Source: Pseudomonadota bacterium (GTDB taxonomy: Bacteria > Pseudomonadota > Gammaproteobacteria > Steroidobacterales > Steroidobacteraceae). From it: a DNA stretch of 12,951 bases. A model generated the notes under the pieces. The model worked only from the letters and a program-made list of their open reading frames with translations. It was not told where the DNA came from and did not search any database. The DNA lies in contig JAKADE010000038.1 of the NCBI GenBank assembly GCA_021820785.1, positions 1 through 12,951 on the forward strand, in the 5' to 3' direction. Each line of letters opens with the position of its first letter. Positions within the stretch are counted from its first letter, which is position 1. This document shows, piece by piece, positions 1-6,950 of this stretch. The position numbers and the translations under genes are program-made.

Positions 1-1
1 C

Positions 2-541
2 ACCAGCGAGATCGTCTTCCCGCTGTGCGCGCTGTTCGTGTTCCTGGTGCTCGCGGCACAGTACGAGAGTCTGAGCTTGCCGCTCGCGATCATCCTGATC
101 GTTCCGATGTGCCTGCTCGCGGCGATCACCGGCGTGTGGCTCGATCACGGTACGAACAACATTTTCACGCAGGTTGGACTGGTCGTGCTGGTGGGCCTCG
201 CGTGCAAGAACGCGATCCTGATCGTGGAGTTCGCCAAGCACCTGCAGGAGGAGCATGGCCGCGACACCGTTACGGCGGTGCTGGAGGCGGCGCACCTGCG
301 GCTGCGACCGATTCTCATGACCTCGTTCGCCTTCATCATGGGCGTCGTTCCGCTGGTGCTGGCAAGCGGCGCCGGCGCCGAAATACGTCATGCGCTCGGC
401 ACCGTGGTGTTCGCCGGCATGCTCGGAGTGACCTTCTTCGGGCTGCTGCTGACGCCGGTGTTCTATGTGCTGGTGCGACGAATCACCGACCGCAGGAGGG
501 CAGGGGAGACGCTGCTTGCCCAGGAGCCGAATCATGCGTGA
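2..541 (+). CDS. RND efflux transporter permease, C-terminal part (5' end outside window)
   Basis: This is the last 179 residues of a HAE1-type RND inner-membrane pump, which exports drugs or other hydrophobic compounds using the proton gradient. The reading frame is open from the first base. Visible family features are the helix FLVLAAQYES, the conserved GLACKNAILIVEFAK stretch, and RLRPILMTSFAFIMGVVPL, followed by a last helix ending in TPVFYVLVRR. These correspond to transmembrane helices 9-12 of AcrB/MexB-like pumps; the porter domains and most of the gene lie upstream. The stop overlaps the start of the outer-membrane channel gene by 8 bases, so both are in one operon, and a periplasmic adaptor gene is expected upstream. 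The family call is firm; substrate and subfamily cannot be read from this fragment. Confidence 0.95.
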   Translation, partial: TSEIVFPLCALFVFLVLAAQYESLSLPLAIILIVPMCLLAAITGVWLDHGTNNIFTQVGLVVLVGLACKNAILIVEFAKHLQEEHGRDTVTAVLEAAHLRLRPILMTSFAFIMGVVPLVLASGAGAEIRHALGTVVFAGMLGVTFFGLLLTPVFYVLVRRITDRRRAGETLLAQEPNHA

Positions 542-2006
542 TCACGTTCTTCGCACGACGGTTACGCGCCGCCTGAAGCTGCTGCTGCCGCTCGGCCTCG
601 CACTGACGGCGCTCTCCGGCTGCATGGTGGGTCCGAACTACGTGCGGCCGAAGACGCCCCTCGATGCACGGTTCACGGCCGCCGCGGCCGGCCCATACTC
701 GAGCCGCAAGATGACAGTGGCGTTCTGGAAGCAGTTCCAGGACCCGACCCTAGAGTACCTGGTGCGCACCTCGCTGCGGGCCAACTACAGTCTGCGCATC
801 GCACTCGGCCGCCTGATGCAGTCGCGGGCGCTGCGGGACGAGTCGCTCTTTCAGCTTGCGCCGACCGTGACCGCGGCGGGTGGCTATACGAAGCAGCGCG
901 TGGCCGCCGCGTCGAACCCCTTCGGCGCGGCGTATTCCACCAGCGCGTACGACGCTGGCTTTGATGCCGTCTGGGAACTCGACTTCTTCGGTGGGGTGCG
1001 CCGCGGCATCGAGGCGCGCAACGCAGCGCTCGAGCGCAGGATCGCGAACCTGCACGATGCGCAGGTATCGGTGATTGCTGCGGTGGCGCGCAATTACTTC
1101 CAGCTCCGGGGCGAGCAGAGCGAGCTCGCGGTGGCACGCGCCAACGTGCGCATCGAACAGCAGGCACTGGCACTGACGCGGGCGCAACTGAACGCGGGCA
1201 GCGGCACCGAACTCGACGTGGCGCGAGCCCAGGCTCAGCTGAGTACGACGCTGGCGAGCATCGCGCCGCTGCAGGCCGCCGTGAGCCGCTCGATGCACCG
1301 CCTCGCCGTGCTGCTCGGCCGCCAGCCCGATGCGCTCGATGCGCTGCTGCGCCAGCCGCATCCGCTGCCGCATCTGCCGCGCATCGTGCCGGTGGGCAGC
1401 CCGGCGCAGATGCTGCGCCGGCGGCCAGACATCCGAGCCGCGGAGATGAACCTCGCGCAATCGACGGACCTCGTCGGAGTGGCGATCGCCGATCTGTTTC
1501 CGAAAGTCACCTTTACCGGAAGCATCGGCTACAGCGCGGTGTCGCTCTCGGGGCTGGGCACTTCGGGGGCGCGGGCATACTCGATAGGACCCGGGATCTC
1601 CTGGGCGGCGTTCGACCTCGGTCGCGTTCACGAGGAGATCGCGAGCGCACGGGCCGGGGAAGTCGTGGCCCTCGATGAGTATCGGCGCACCGTGCTGCAT
1701 GCGCTGGAGCAGACCGAGGATGCCCTGGTGACGCATGCGCGCGATCTCGCCCAGCAGCGTAACGCCGCGGACGCGGCCCGAGCGAGCGCGCTCGCGGCGC
1801 ATCTGGCCACGGTCCGCTACCGCGGTGGCATGGTTGGGTTCCTGGCGGTGCTCGATGCCGAGCGCACGCAGTTGCAGGCCGAGGATGCGCTCGCGGCCGA
1901 CCGGACGGCGACGGCCACGAGCCTGGTTGCGGTGTACCAGGCACTCGGCGGCGGCTGGGAGGTCGCACCGCTGCCGAAGAACGATCTGGCGGCGCTGCGA
2001 CGTTAG
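534..2006 (+). CDS. RND efflux outer-membrane channel lipoprotein (NodT/OprM family)
   Basis: A 490-residue TolC-like outer-membrane factor that completes the tripartite pump begun by the upstream RND permease. The N-terminus is a lipoprotein signal: Arg/Lys-rich residues 7-15, a hydrophobic stretch, then the lipobox LSGC with the acylated Cys at 30, followed by the family hallmark MVGPNYVRP. The body shows the two alanine- and glutamine-rich coiled-coil repeats of outer-membrane efflux proteins, for example LNAGSGTELDVARAQAQL and the later RYRGGMVGFLAVLDAERTQL, plus LRRRPDIRAAEMNLAQS. The start at 534 is chosen because AGGAG lies 7 bases upstream and the signal peptide begins there; the frame is open further upstream, but that would bury the signal. 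The ATG overlaps the permease stop by 8 bases, which suggests translational coupling. Length is normal for the family. Confidence 0.96.
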   Translation: MRDHVLRTTVTRRLKLLLPLGLALTALSGCMVGPNYVRPKTPLDARFTAAAAGPYSSRKMTVAFWKQFQDPTLEYLVRTSLRANYSLRIALGRLMQSRALRDESLFQLAPTVTAAGGYTKQRVAAASNPFGAAYSTSAYDAGFDAVWELDFFGGVRRGIEARNAALERRIANLHDAQVSVIAAVARNYFQLRGEQSELAVARANVRIEQQALALTRAQLNAGSGTELDVARAQAQLSTTLASIAPLQAAVSRSMHRLAVLLGRQPDALDALLRQPHPLPHLPRIVPVGSPAQMLRRRPDIRAAEMNLAQSTDLVGVAIADLFPKVTFTGSIGYSAVSLSGLGTSGARAYSIGPGISWAAFDLGRVHEEIASARAGEVVALDEYRRTVLHALEQTEDALVTHARDLAQQRNAADAARASALAAHLATVRYRGGMVGFLAVLDAERTQLQAEDALAADRTATATSLVAVYQALGGGWEVAPLPKNDLAALRR

Positions 2007-2014
2007 GCGAGGCG

Positions 2015-2047
2015 GGACGCGTACGGCCGCGCAGGGCCGACGCGTCC
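2015..2047. terminator. Hairpin between convergent genes, putative bidirectional terminator
   Basis: The arms GGACGCGT (2015-2022) and ACGCGTCC (2040-2047) pair perfectly. Inside them CGGCC (2024-2028) pairs with GGCCG (2035-2039), leaving one bulged A at 2023 and a six-base loop. This gives 13 base pairs. It starts 8 bases after the outer-membrane gene stop, with the convergent DUF899 stop 33 bases beyond. A second, shorter hairpin follows (CGGCGC 2055-2060 with GCGCCG 2069-2074). Neither has a T-run, so intrinsic termination is inferred from position and stem strength only. Confidence 0.5.
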
Positions 2048-2079
2048 TGATCGGCGGCGCCTAGGTCTGCGCCGAGCGA

Positions 2080-2790
2080 TCAGGGGTATTCGAGCCGGGG
2101 GTACCAGTGGGCCGGACGGCCCTCCGGGGTGCAGTCGAGCACCATCCACAGGGGCGCCGGATCCGGTGCCCCGCGGGGGTCCTGGCCCGGATCGGCGGTG
2201 GCGAAGGTCATCTCACCGGACCAGAAGTGCCGCAGCGTGCCGTCGCGCCGGGTGAACACGTTCAGGGCCGGAATTTCCTCACCCTCGGGCGAGACCGCCA
2301 GGTAATCGCGCGAGTAGGCGCCGTTGAGGTCCGAATACAGACGCAGATTGCGCCACCCGCGGGCATGCTTCCAGGCGAGCAGCCGTTCGATCGGTGACCG
2401 GGCGATCACGACGAGCGAGGCCTGCTGGTCGATGTCCGCGGCATTGCCTTCCCAGGCGCCGAGGAGGTTCGTGCACATGGGGCAGGGCTGCTCGCGCTGC
2501 GGGCCGAACATGTAACTGTACGCGACCAGCGTCGAGTGACCGCGGAACAGACCGGCGAAATCCGTCGTACCCTCCTCGCCCTGGAAACGGTAATCCCCGC
2601 GGACCGCGCCGCCGGGGGGCAGCGCACGGCGCAGCGCGGCGACGCGCTCGATGTGTCGGCGCAGTTCGATCTCCTCGGCGAGCAGGGCGGTGCGCTGCGC
2701 CCGGTAGTCGGCGCTCTCGTTGGGAAACTGCAGGGGCTGGGCACCTGCCAGCTGTGCCGCGGGAGTGAGTTCCGGCGTCATCGAGGTCAT
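2080..2790 (-). CDS. DUF899 family thioredoxin-like protein
   Basis: A 236-residue cytoplasmic protein of the DUF899 family, which has a thioredoxin/peroxiredoxin-like fold and no settled function. Family signatures seen are FPNESADYRAQRTALLAEEI near residue 22, a helix with LRRHIERVAALRRALPPGG, the SYMFGP stretch near 92-97 and the CPMC motif at residues 103-106, which is placed like a redox-active pair. Later blocks include LRLYSDLNGAYSRDYL and NVFTRRDGTLRHFWSGE. The start at 2790 is chosen over longer in-frame options because GGAGG lies 8 bases upstream of this ATG. It stands alone, convergent with the efflux operon and divergent from the small lipoprotein at 3030. A disulfide or peroxide-related role is an inference from fold and CxxC only. 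Confidence 0.9.
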   Translation of the reverse strand: MTSMTPELTPAAQLAGAQPLQFPNESADYRAQRTALLAEEIELRRHIERVAALRRALPPGGAVRGDYRFQGEEGTTDFAGLFRGHSTLVAYSYMFGPQREQPCPMCTNLLGAWEGNAADIDQQASLVVIARSPIERLLAWKHARGWRNLRLYSDLNGAYSRDYLAVSPEGEEIPALNVFTRRDGTLRHFWSGEMTFATADPGQDPRGAPDPAPLWMVLDCTPEGRPAHWYPRLEYP

Positions 2791-2891
2791 GACAGGATCC
2801 TCCAGGTCGACCATGAAGCGGGTCGGGCGAGACGATGATGCATGAGCGCAGACGCTCGGGATAGCCCGTGCCGAACCGAGCTGTGGTGTGT

Positions 2892-2916
2892 CGACGTGTG
2901 ACGTCGGGTGTACTAT
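2892..2916 (+). promoter_or_regulatory. Inverted repeat next to a possible -10 box upstream of the small lipoprotein gene
   Basis: CGACGT (2892-2897) and ACGTCG (2901-2906) form a perfect 6-base inverted repeat with a 3-base spacer. Four bases downstream is TACTAT (2911-2916), which resembles a sigma-70 -10 box; a -35 match 17 bases upstream is poor. The site lies in the 239-base divergent gap between DUF899 (-) and the lipoprotein (+). The arrangement fits an operator inside a promoter, but this is an inference from spacing and symmetry alone. Confidence 0.3.
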
Positions 2917-3029
2917 CGGGTCGAGACGCGCTGGTCGCGGCACAGTGGGGCTGGCGCTGGAGCTTGAGGTTCATGCGGCGGGACGGAACCGCCGCGCTCG
3001 GCGGGCAGAGGGCTGCCGGAGGTGAACGG

Positions 3030-3395
3030 ATGCGCAACAACAGGCGAGAAGCGGCGGGCCGTGGCCTGATCGCACTGCTCGCAGCCGGCGTCGTGATCGG
3101 CTGCCTGAGCGGATGTGCAACGCTGCCGAACACGGCGAACCATCGGTCGGAAGACCGTCAGACCCTGGCACAAGGACCCCCGGCACCGCACGCTGCGGCG
3201 CATACGAAGGCCGGGGCTGCTCCCCCTGAACTCTCGGCGCGACTCCTGCCGGCTCTGAAGAAGACCGGAGACGTGCTGCTGCAATTGATTCTGCCGATCC
3301 CGAGTGGTGAGGTGCCGTCCTGGGTGAGCCAGTCGGAGGCCGACTGCGTCGCGCGCGTGCTCTCGCCGTGGTGTATGCCGTTCCATCTTCAGTGA
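3030..3395 (+). CDS. Small hypothetical lipoprotein
   Basis: A 121-residue protein that I do not recognise. The start at 3030 has a strong ribosome site, GGAGG 7 bases upstream. The N-terminus is a clear lipoprotein signal: Arg-rich residues 2-11, a hydrophobic core, and the lipobox LSGC with Cys at 29 followed by ATLP. The residue after the Cys is Ala, which by the usual +2 rule favours outer-membrane sorting. A Pro/Ala-rich, low-complexity linker follows. The C-terminal part has a hydrophobic helix (KKTGDVLLQLILPIP) and two further Cys residues in EADCVARVLSPWCMPF, which could form a disulfide in the periplasm. It reads divergently from DUF899 and converges on the nitronate monooxygenase gene. 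Function unknown. Confidence 0.72.
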   Translation: MRNNRREAAGRGLIALLAAGVVIGCLSGCATLPNTANHRSEDRQTLAQGPPAPHAAAHTKAGAAPPELSARLLPALKKTGDVLLQLILPIPSGEVPSWVSQSEADCVARVLSPWCMPFHLQ

Positions 3396-3418
3396 CCGGC
3401 CCCGGCGTGGCGCTACCC

Positions 3419-3435
3419 GACGGCGCTCAGCCGTC
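3419..3435. terminator. Short hairpin at a convergent gene junction
   Basis: GACGGC (3419-3424) and GCCGTC (3430-3435) form a perfect 6-base stem with a 5-base loop. The loop contains the stop codon of the minus-strand nitronate monooxygenase gene. It sits 23 bases after the end of the convergent lipoprotein gene. There is no T-run, so a terminator role is tentative. Confidence 0.25.
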
Positions 3436-4500
3436 TGTCAGCTCCTGCACCAGTGCGGCCATGAGCGCCCCGGCACCGAGCCGTCGGGCGAGCGGGGCGC
3501 CCTGACCAGCCCACTGGGCGCCGAAGCCGGATTCACCTGCAGCCTTTGCGGCTGCGTGCAGTGCTTTGCCCGCATCGTAGGCGACGGGATAGGCCGGCAC
3601 CTCATCGGCGCGGACTTGCGCCGCCAGGGCCGTGAATCGGTTGGCGAGACAGCGTGCCGGACGTCCGGAAATCGCACGCGTCATGACAGTATGGTAGGCG
3701 GCATCGCTGCCGAGGGCGCGGCGATATCCGGCATCTGCCGCCGACTCGTCCGTCCCCACGAACGCGGTCCCCAACTGCACTGCGGCGGCGCCCAGGTGCA
3801 GCGCCGCGGCAATGCCCCGGCCGTCCATGATCCCGCCGGCGGCGATGACCGGTACGCTCATCGCGCGAGACAGGATCCGTGTCAACGCCACGGTACCGAG
3901 CTGATCGTCGCGGCCCTGCGGGTCGAAGATCCCTCGATGGCCTCCGGCTTCGTACCCCTGGGCCACGATGACCTGCACGCCCGCCTCGACGCTGGCCTTC
4001 GCCTCCGCGAGACTGGTCGCGGTCGCGATCAGCACGATGCCCGCCTCGCGCAGCGCTCGAATCCACTCCGGCGGCGGCAGCCCGAAATGAAAGCTCACCA
4101 CGGCCGGACGGGCGGCGAGGAGGGTGTTGAACATTGCCTCATCGACGGTGAAGCTGGTGTAGATCTCGCGGAGCGTGGCGGGCGCTTGTGCCTGCAGCGC
4201 CTCGAACTGCGGCCGCAACCGATTGATCCACGCCGCCTCACGAGCGGGATCCGCTCGCGCGGGCGCATGGCAGAAGACGTTGACGTTCAGTGAGCGTTGC
4301 GAGAACGCCCGAAAGGCCTCGATGGCCTGCGCCGCGGCACTGGCACTCATGGCGCCGACACCGATGGAGCCGAGTCCGCCCGCATTGGAGACGGCCGCAG
4401 CCATCTGCGGCGTCGAGACGCCGGCCATCGGTGCCTGGATGATCGGCCAGTCGATCCGCAGCAGCTCGAGCAGGCGCCGGGAGGGCTCATGGGTATGCAT
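3427..4500 (-). CDS. Nitronate monooxygenase (2-nitropropane dioxygenase-like FMN enzyme)
   Basis: A 357-residue TIM-barrel FMN enzyme that oxidises alkyl nitronates, such as propionate 3-nitronate, to carbonyl compounds and nitrite. Family motifs appear in order: PIIQAPMAG at residues 19-27, AAAVSNAGGLGSIG near 34-47, SFHFGLPPP near 136-144, AQGYEAGGHRG near 180-190 with His188 at the position of the catalytic base, the phosphate-binding AAGGIMDGRG near 220-229, and AAVQLGTAF near 239-247. Length is normal for the class. The start at 4500 (MHTHEPSRR) is chosen because it begins shortly before the conserved barrel and gives no overlap with the upstream gene; the ribosome site (GAGAGA) is only fair. 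It lies 43 bases downstream of the FUSC-like gene on the same strand, probably in one transcript. Substrate is unknown. Confidence 0.92.
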   Translation of the reverse strand: MHTHEPSRRLLELLRIDWPIIQAPMAGVSTPQMAAAVSNAGGLGSIGVGAMSASAAAQAIEAFRAFSQRSLNVNVFCHAPARADPAREAAWINRLRPQFEALQAQAPATLREIYTSFTVDEAMFNTLLAARPAVVSFHFGLPPPEWIRALREAGIVLIATATSLAEAKASVEAGVQVIVAQGYEAGGHRGIFDPQGRDDQLGTVALTRILSRAMSVPVIAAGGIMDGRGIAAALHLGAAAVQLGTAFVGTDESAADAGYRRALGSDAAYHTVMTRAISGRPARCLANRFTALAAQVRADEVPAYPVAYDAGKALHAAAKAAGESGFGAQWAGQGAPLARRLGAGALMAALVQELTDG

Positions 4501-4511
4501 GGAGTCTCTCT

Positions 4512-4525
4512 GTCGGTGCGCCGAC
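4512..4525 (-). promoter_or_regulatory. Intercistronic hairpin between the FUSC-like and nitronate monooxygenase genes
   Basis: GTCGG (4512-4516) and CCGAC (4521-4525) form a perfect 5-base stem with a 4-base loop. It occupies much of the 43-base gap between two co-directional genes. Such hairpins can stabilise or separate cistrons, but the stem is short and could be chance in GC-rich DNA. Confidence 0.2.
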
Positions 4526-4543
4526 GGCAGGGGCGCGCGCAGG

Positions 4544-5140
4544 TCAGGGGCGGTGCTCGCGCAGCCGCAGCAGCCGCTCGCCTGGAAAGCGCGCGGCGAG
4601 CCAAACCGTCGCGACGCCGGTGCAGACGCCCCAGCCGACCTCGCTGACACGCGCGATGAGCATCTGTTCGGCGCTGCCGCCGTGCGGAACCAGGAGAAGG
4701 ATCGTCGCGGTGATGCCCGCGAGGCGGCTCGCAGAGGCCATATTGAGCGCCCAGCACACGATCACCGAGAGGACGACCGCGATCGAGTACGCCGCCAGAC
4801 CATGCCCCAGTGCCAGCAGTGCACCGATCCCGGAAAGCCCTCCAATGGCGGCACCGACGAACTGATCGCGCGCGGTGGACTGGGTCGCCCGAAATTCCGT
4901 TTGAACGACGGCGATCGCCGTGATGGCGCTCCAGAAGCTCTCGCTGAGCCCCGCGGCACGGGCCGGAAGATAGGCGATGAGTGCGGTGCAGGCCGAGATG
5001 ACGCCCAGGTGCGCACCTGCCGCCACGCGACGCAGAAAGGGCGTGCTCTGACGTAGCGCAATCAAGCGGATATCGAGGTCCGTGACCGCCGAGCGCTCGG
5101 GACTGTAATGGTCGGCGGGCGCATGCGAAACGTGCGGCAT
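4544..5140 (-). CDS. FUSC/aromatic acid exporter-like membrane protein, half-size
   Basis: A 198-residue inner-membrane protein. It matches the membrane half of FUSC and ArAE proteins: a cytoplasmic start with DIRLIALRQSTPFLRRV, then about six hydrophobic segments (roughly residues 40-58, 68-80, 95-113, 115-133, 139-151, 168-184). The segment ESFWSAITAIAVVQTEF followed by RDQFVGAAIGG, and the closing RVSEVGWGVCTGVAT, are in the family pattern. Full-length fusaric-acid and aromatic-acid exporters are much longer and often have two such modules plus cytoplasmic domains; this is one module. The start at 5140 has GGGGA 7 bases upstream. It probably shares a transcript with the nitronate monooxygenase. 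Export of an organic acid or nitro compound is only a guess from family and context. Confidence 0.82.
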   Translation of the reverse strand: MPHVSHAPADHYSPERSAVTDLDIRLIALRQSTPFLRRVAAGAHLGVISACTALIAYLPARAAGLSESFWSAITAIAVVQTEFRATQSTARDQFVGAAIGGLSGIGALLALGHGLAAYSIAVVLSVIVCWALNMASASRLAGITATILLLVPHGGSAEQMLIARVSEVGWGVCTGVATVWLAARFPGERLLRLREHRP

Positions 5141-5657
5141 GGCAAAGTCCCCAGGGGCGTGCTGAACGGCCGACTGATCTCACTCCGGAGGGCTCCCGGC
5201 GGTGCGCGATCCTCCCGAAGGCTCGACGGTCCGCCTGGAATTATAGAGAGCGGTCTTGCGCCGCGCTCGGCAAATCGTTCGCGCTCCACCCTTCGGGGGG
5301 GCTTCGTGCGGCCCCCGTCGCCCGCCCGCAGGCGCCGGGCACGGGCAGCTCGCATCAGAGAGCAGCTGCACAGCAGCCGAGTTGGGGACGCCATACCTCG
5401 CATCAGTGCGTGTAACGATTCGCACCACGGACGTGTCGCCGTATGAGGACGCGTGTCGGTGGAGTGTGACGCGTGCAAAGAACGAGTGCCGCTGTACGGA
5501 ACCTGACAGCGATCTCGCCGTCGAACCGATATAGAGGTGCTCTGCAGCGCCTGTGCCGAGCCACTCTCGAGGTCGTGCTGCTGCATCGGATCGCGCGAGT
5601 GGATGGCCACAGCGCGCCGCCGGGCCGCAATCGCCGCTGACCGAATGCAGGAGATTG
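5141..5657. other. Non-coding divergent intergenic region
   Basis: These 517 bases separate the minus-strand FUSC-like gene from the plus-strand OpgC-like gene. The open frames here give Arg-, Pro- and Ser-rich translations with no domain, so I see no gene. It should hold the promoters of both neighbours. The clearest candidate is a consensus TATAAT on the minus strand at 5240-5245, about 95 bases before the FUSC-like start. On the plus strand, CTGACA followed by ATATAG-like bases near 5531-5535 is a weak candidate at poor spacing. Confidence 0.5.
5240..5245 (-). promoter_or_regulatory. Possible -10 box for the FUSC-like/nitronate monooxygenase transcript
   Basis: The minus strand reads TATAAT, a perfect sigma-70 -10 hexamer in otherwise GC-rich DNA, 95 bases upstream of the FUSC-like start. 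No good -35 box lies at 16-18 bases; TTGCCG is present, but 22 bases away. The call rests on the hexamer and its position. Confidence 0.35.
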
Positions 5658-6815
5658 ATGGCGCGTCGCAACGACCTGGACGCCCTGCGGGGTACATTTT
5701 TGCTGTTGATGGCGGCGGTGCATCTGCCCACCGCGCTGAGCCCGTACGCCAACGAGCCATTCGGCTATGCCTCGGCCGCCACGGGCTTCGTGTTTCTGTC
5801 CGGATTTCTGGTCGGCTCGATTTACACGCCGCTGATGGTTCAGCGCGGCCTCGAGTACGTGCGCGGCTGCCTCCTGCATCGTGCGCGCACGCTCTACGGC
5901 TACCATCTGCTGCTGCTCGCGATGATCTTCATCGCAGCTGTTGCCGCGGTGCGGTGGTTCGCAAGCGCCGCGTTGCACAACTATCTGGAAGTTCTGTTCC
6001 AGCATCCTCTCTGGGCGCTCGCGAGCAGTCCGTTGCTGATCTACAAGCCGCCACTGCTCGACATCCTGCCGATGTACATCGTGTTTCTGGTGTCGACGCC
6101 GGCGATTCTGCGGGCGGGCGAGCGCATCGGATGGCTGGCCATCCTGAGCGGGTCGGTCGTGTTGTGGCTGTTCGCGCAGCTGCAGGGCGCCCGGCTGCTG
6201 TATGGATGGGTGTCTGGAGCCGGTGTGCCGCTGCCGCTCGATGCCTTCGGCGCCTTCAATTGGTTCGGCTGGCAGCTGGTCTGGGCGGCGGGCGTGTGGA
6301 TCGGTGCCGGCCAGCACCGGTGGGCGAGCGCGGATCTGCGCTGGACGCGCGCACCACTCGTACTCGTCGCCGCTGCAGCAATCGCCGTGGTGTTTCTCAT
6401 CTGGCGCCACCATGCGGCCGTGCTGTCCGTCGAGGTCACGGATCGCTCTGCACTCGTCGACAAATGGAAGCTCGGCCCGCTTCGGATCCTCGATGCGGTG
6501 GCCCTCGGCCTCGTGCTCACCCCGACGCTACTGCCGCTTCTACGCCGGGCACGTTTGAGTGTGCTCGAACTGCTCGGCCGCAATTCCTTGCAGGTGTTCG
6601 CTGCGCACATTCCGGTGTGCGTGCTCGCCGATGCATTGCTTGGGCCCCCGCGTGCCCATGGGCCGAGCGTGCTGGATCAGGTCCTGATCGTCGCGCTCAT
6701 GGTGGTGGTGATGTTCGCGGTCGCATGGCGTTCCGATACGTGGCATCGGTCAGGCCGCACCTCCGGCCGGCTGGGCCTCCACGGCAGGTCCGCCACGACT
6801 GAACGGGGCCAGTGA
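5658..6815 (+). CDS. OpgC-family membrane acyltransferase
   Basis: A 385-residue polytopic membrane protein of the OpgC family, within the acyltransferase-3 superfamily. In Escherichia coli OpgC succinylates osmoregulated periplasmic glucans. The N-terminus carries the hallmark RNDLDALRGTFLLLMAAVH (Asp6/Asp8, Arg11-Gly12, His22) and then GFVFLSGFLVGSIYT near residues 50-65. Later matches are LDILPMYIVFLVSTPAIL, FNWFGWQLVWAAGVWIG and, near the end, LELLGRNSLQVFAAHIPV. About ten hydrophobic helices fit the family, and the length is typical. The start at 5658 has AGGAG 4 bases upstream; the frame is open further upstream but without a membrane-protein pattern. No glucan synthesis genes (OpgG/OpgH) are near, so the acceptor may be another glycan. 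The family call is firm, the substrate unknown. Confidence 0.88.
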   Translation: MARRNDLDALRGTFLLLMAAVHLPTALSPYANEPFGYASAATGFVFLSGFLVGSIYTPLMVQRGLEYVRGCLLHRARTLYGYHLLLLAMIFIAAVAAVRWFASAALHNYLEVLFQHPLWALASSPLLIYKPPLLDILPMYIVFLVSTPAILRAGERIGWLAILSGSVVLWLFAQLQGARLLYGWVSGAGVPLPLDAFGAFNWFGWQLVWAAGVWIGAGQHRWASADLRWTRAPLVLVAAAAIAVVFLIWRHHAAVLSVEVTDRSALVDKWKLGPLRILDAVALGLVLTPTLLPLLRRARLSVLELLGRNSLQVFAAHIPVCVLADALLGPPRAHGPSVLDQVLIVALMVVVMFAVAWRSDTWHRSGRTSGRLGLHGRSATTERGQ

Positions 6816-6850
6816 TGTGTAAGGCGCTGAATATGAAATAGTTTGGCCCC
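6805..6850 (+). repeat. Inverted repeat flanking the OpgC-like gene stop
   Basis: GGGGCCA (6805-6811) and TGGCCCC (6844-6850) are a perfect 7-base inverted repeat separated by 32 bases of more AT-rich DNA. The OpgC-like stop codon at 6813-6815 lies just inside the left arm. It could form a long-loop hairpin acting as a transcript end, but the large loop makes this uncertain. Confidence 0.3.
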
Positions 6851-6950
6851 CGGCGTTGCCTGACGGAGACACCGCGTACTGCAAGCACTCATGTTCCAAC
6901 TCGTGCAATGCGTCACAGGCGATGCGGTCCGCATGGACTATGGTTCCAGC

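Noticed and set aside
465..533. Longer N-terminus for the outer-membrane lipoprotein
   Set aside because: It would bury the lipoprotein signal and overlap the permease by 77 bases; the ATG at 534 has a good ribosome site.
750..1802. Long minus-strand frame across the outer-membrane gene
   Set aside because: It is antisense to a clearly recognised gene, Arg/His-rich, and has no domain; a GC-rich shadow.
2791..2943. Longer N-terminus for the DUF899 protein
   Set aside because: The extra residues are not family-like, and GGAGG is placed for the ATG at 2790.
2279..3133. Minus-strand frame over DUF899 and the upstream gap
   Set aside because: Arg/Ala/Pro-rich translation without a domain; DUF899 in another frame is well supported.
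4501..4650. Longer N-terminus for the nitronate monooxygenase
   Set aside because: It would overlap the FUSC-like gene by about 100 bases and adds Ser/Arg/Ala-rich sequence unlike the family.
5403..6413. Long minus-strand frame opposite the OpgC-like gene
   Set aside because: Gln/His/Arg-rich antisense shadow; the plus strand encodes a recognised membrane enzyme.
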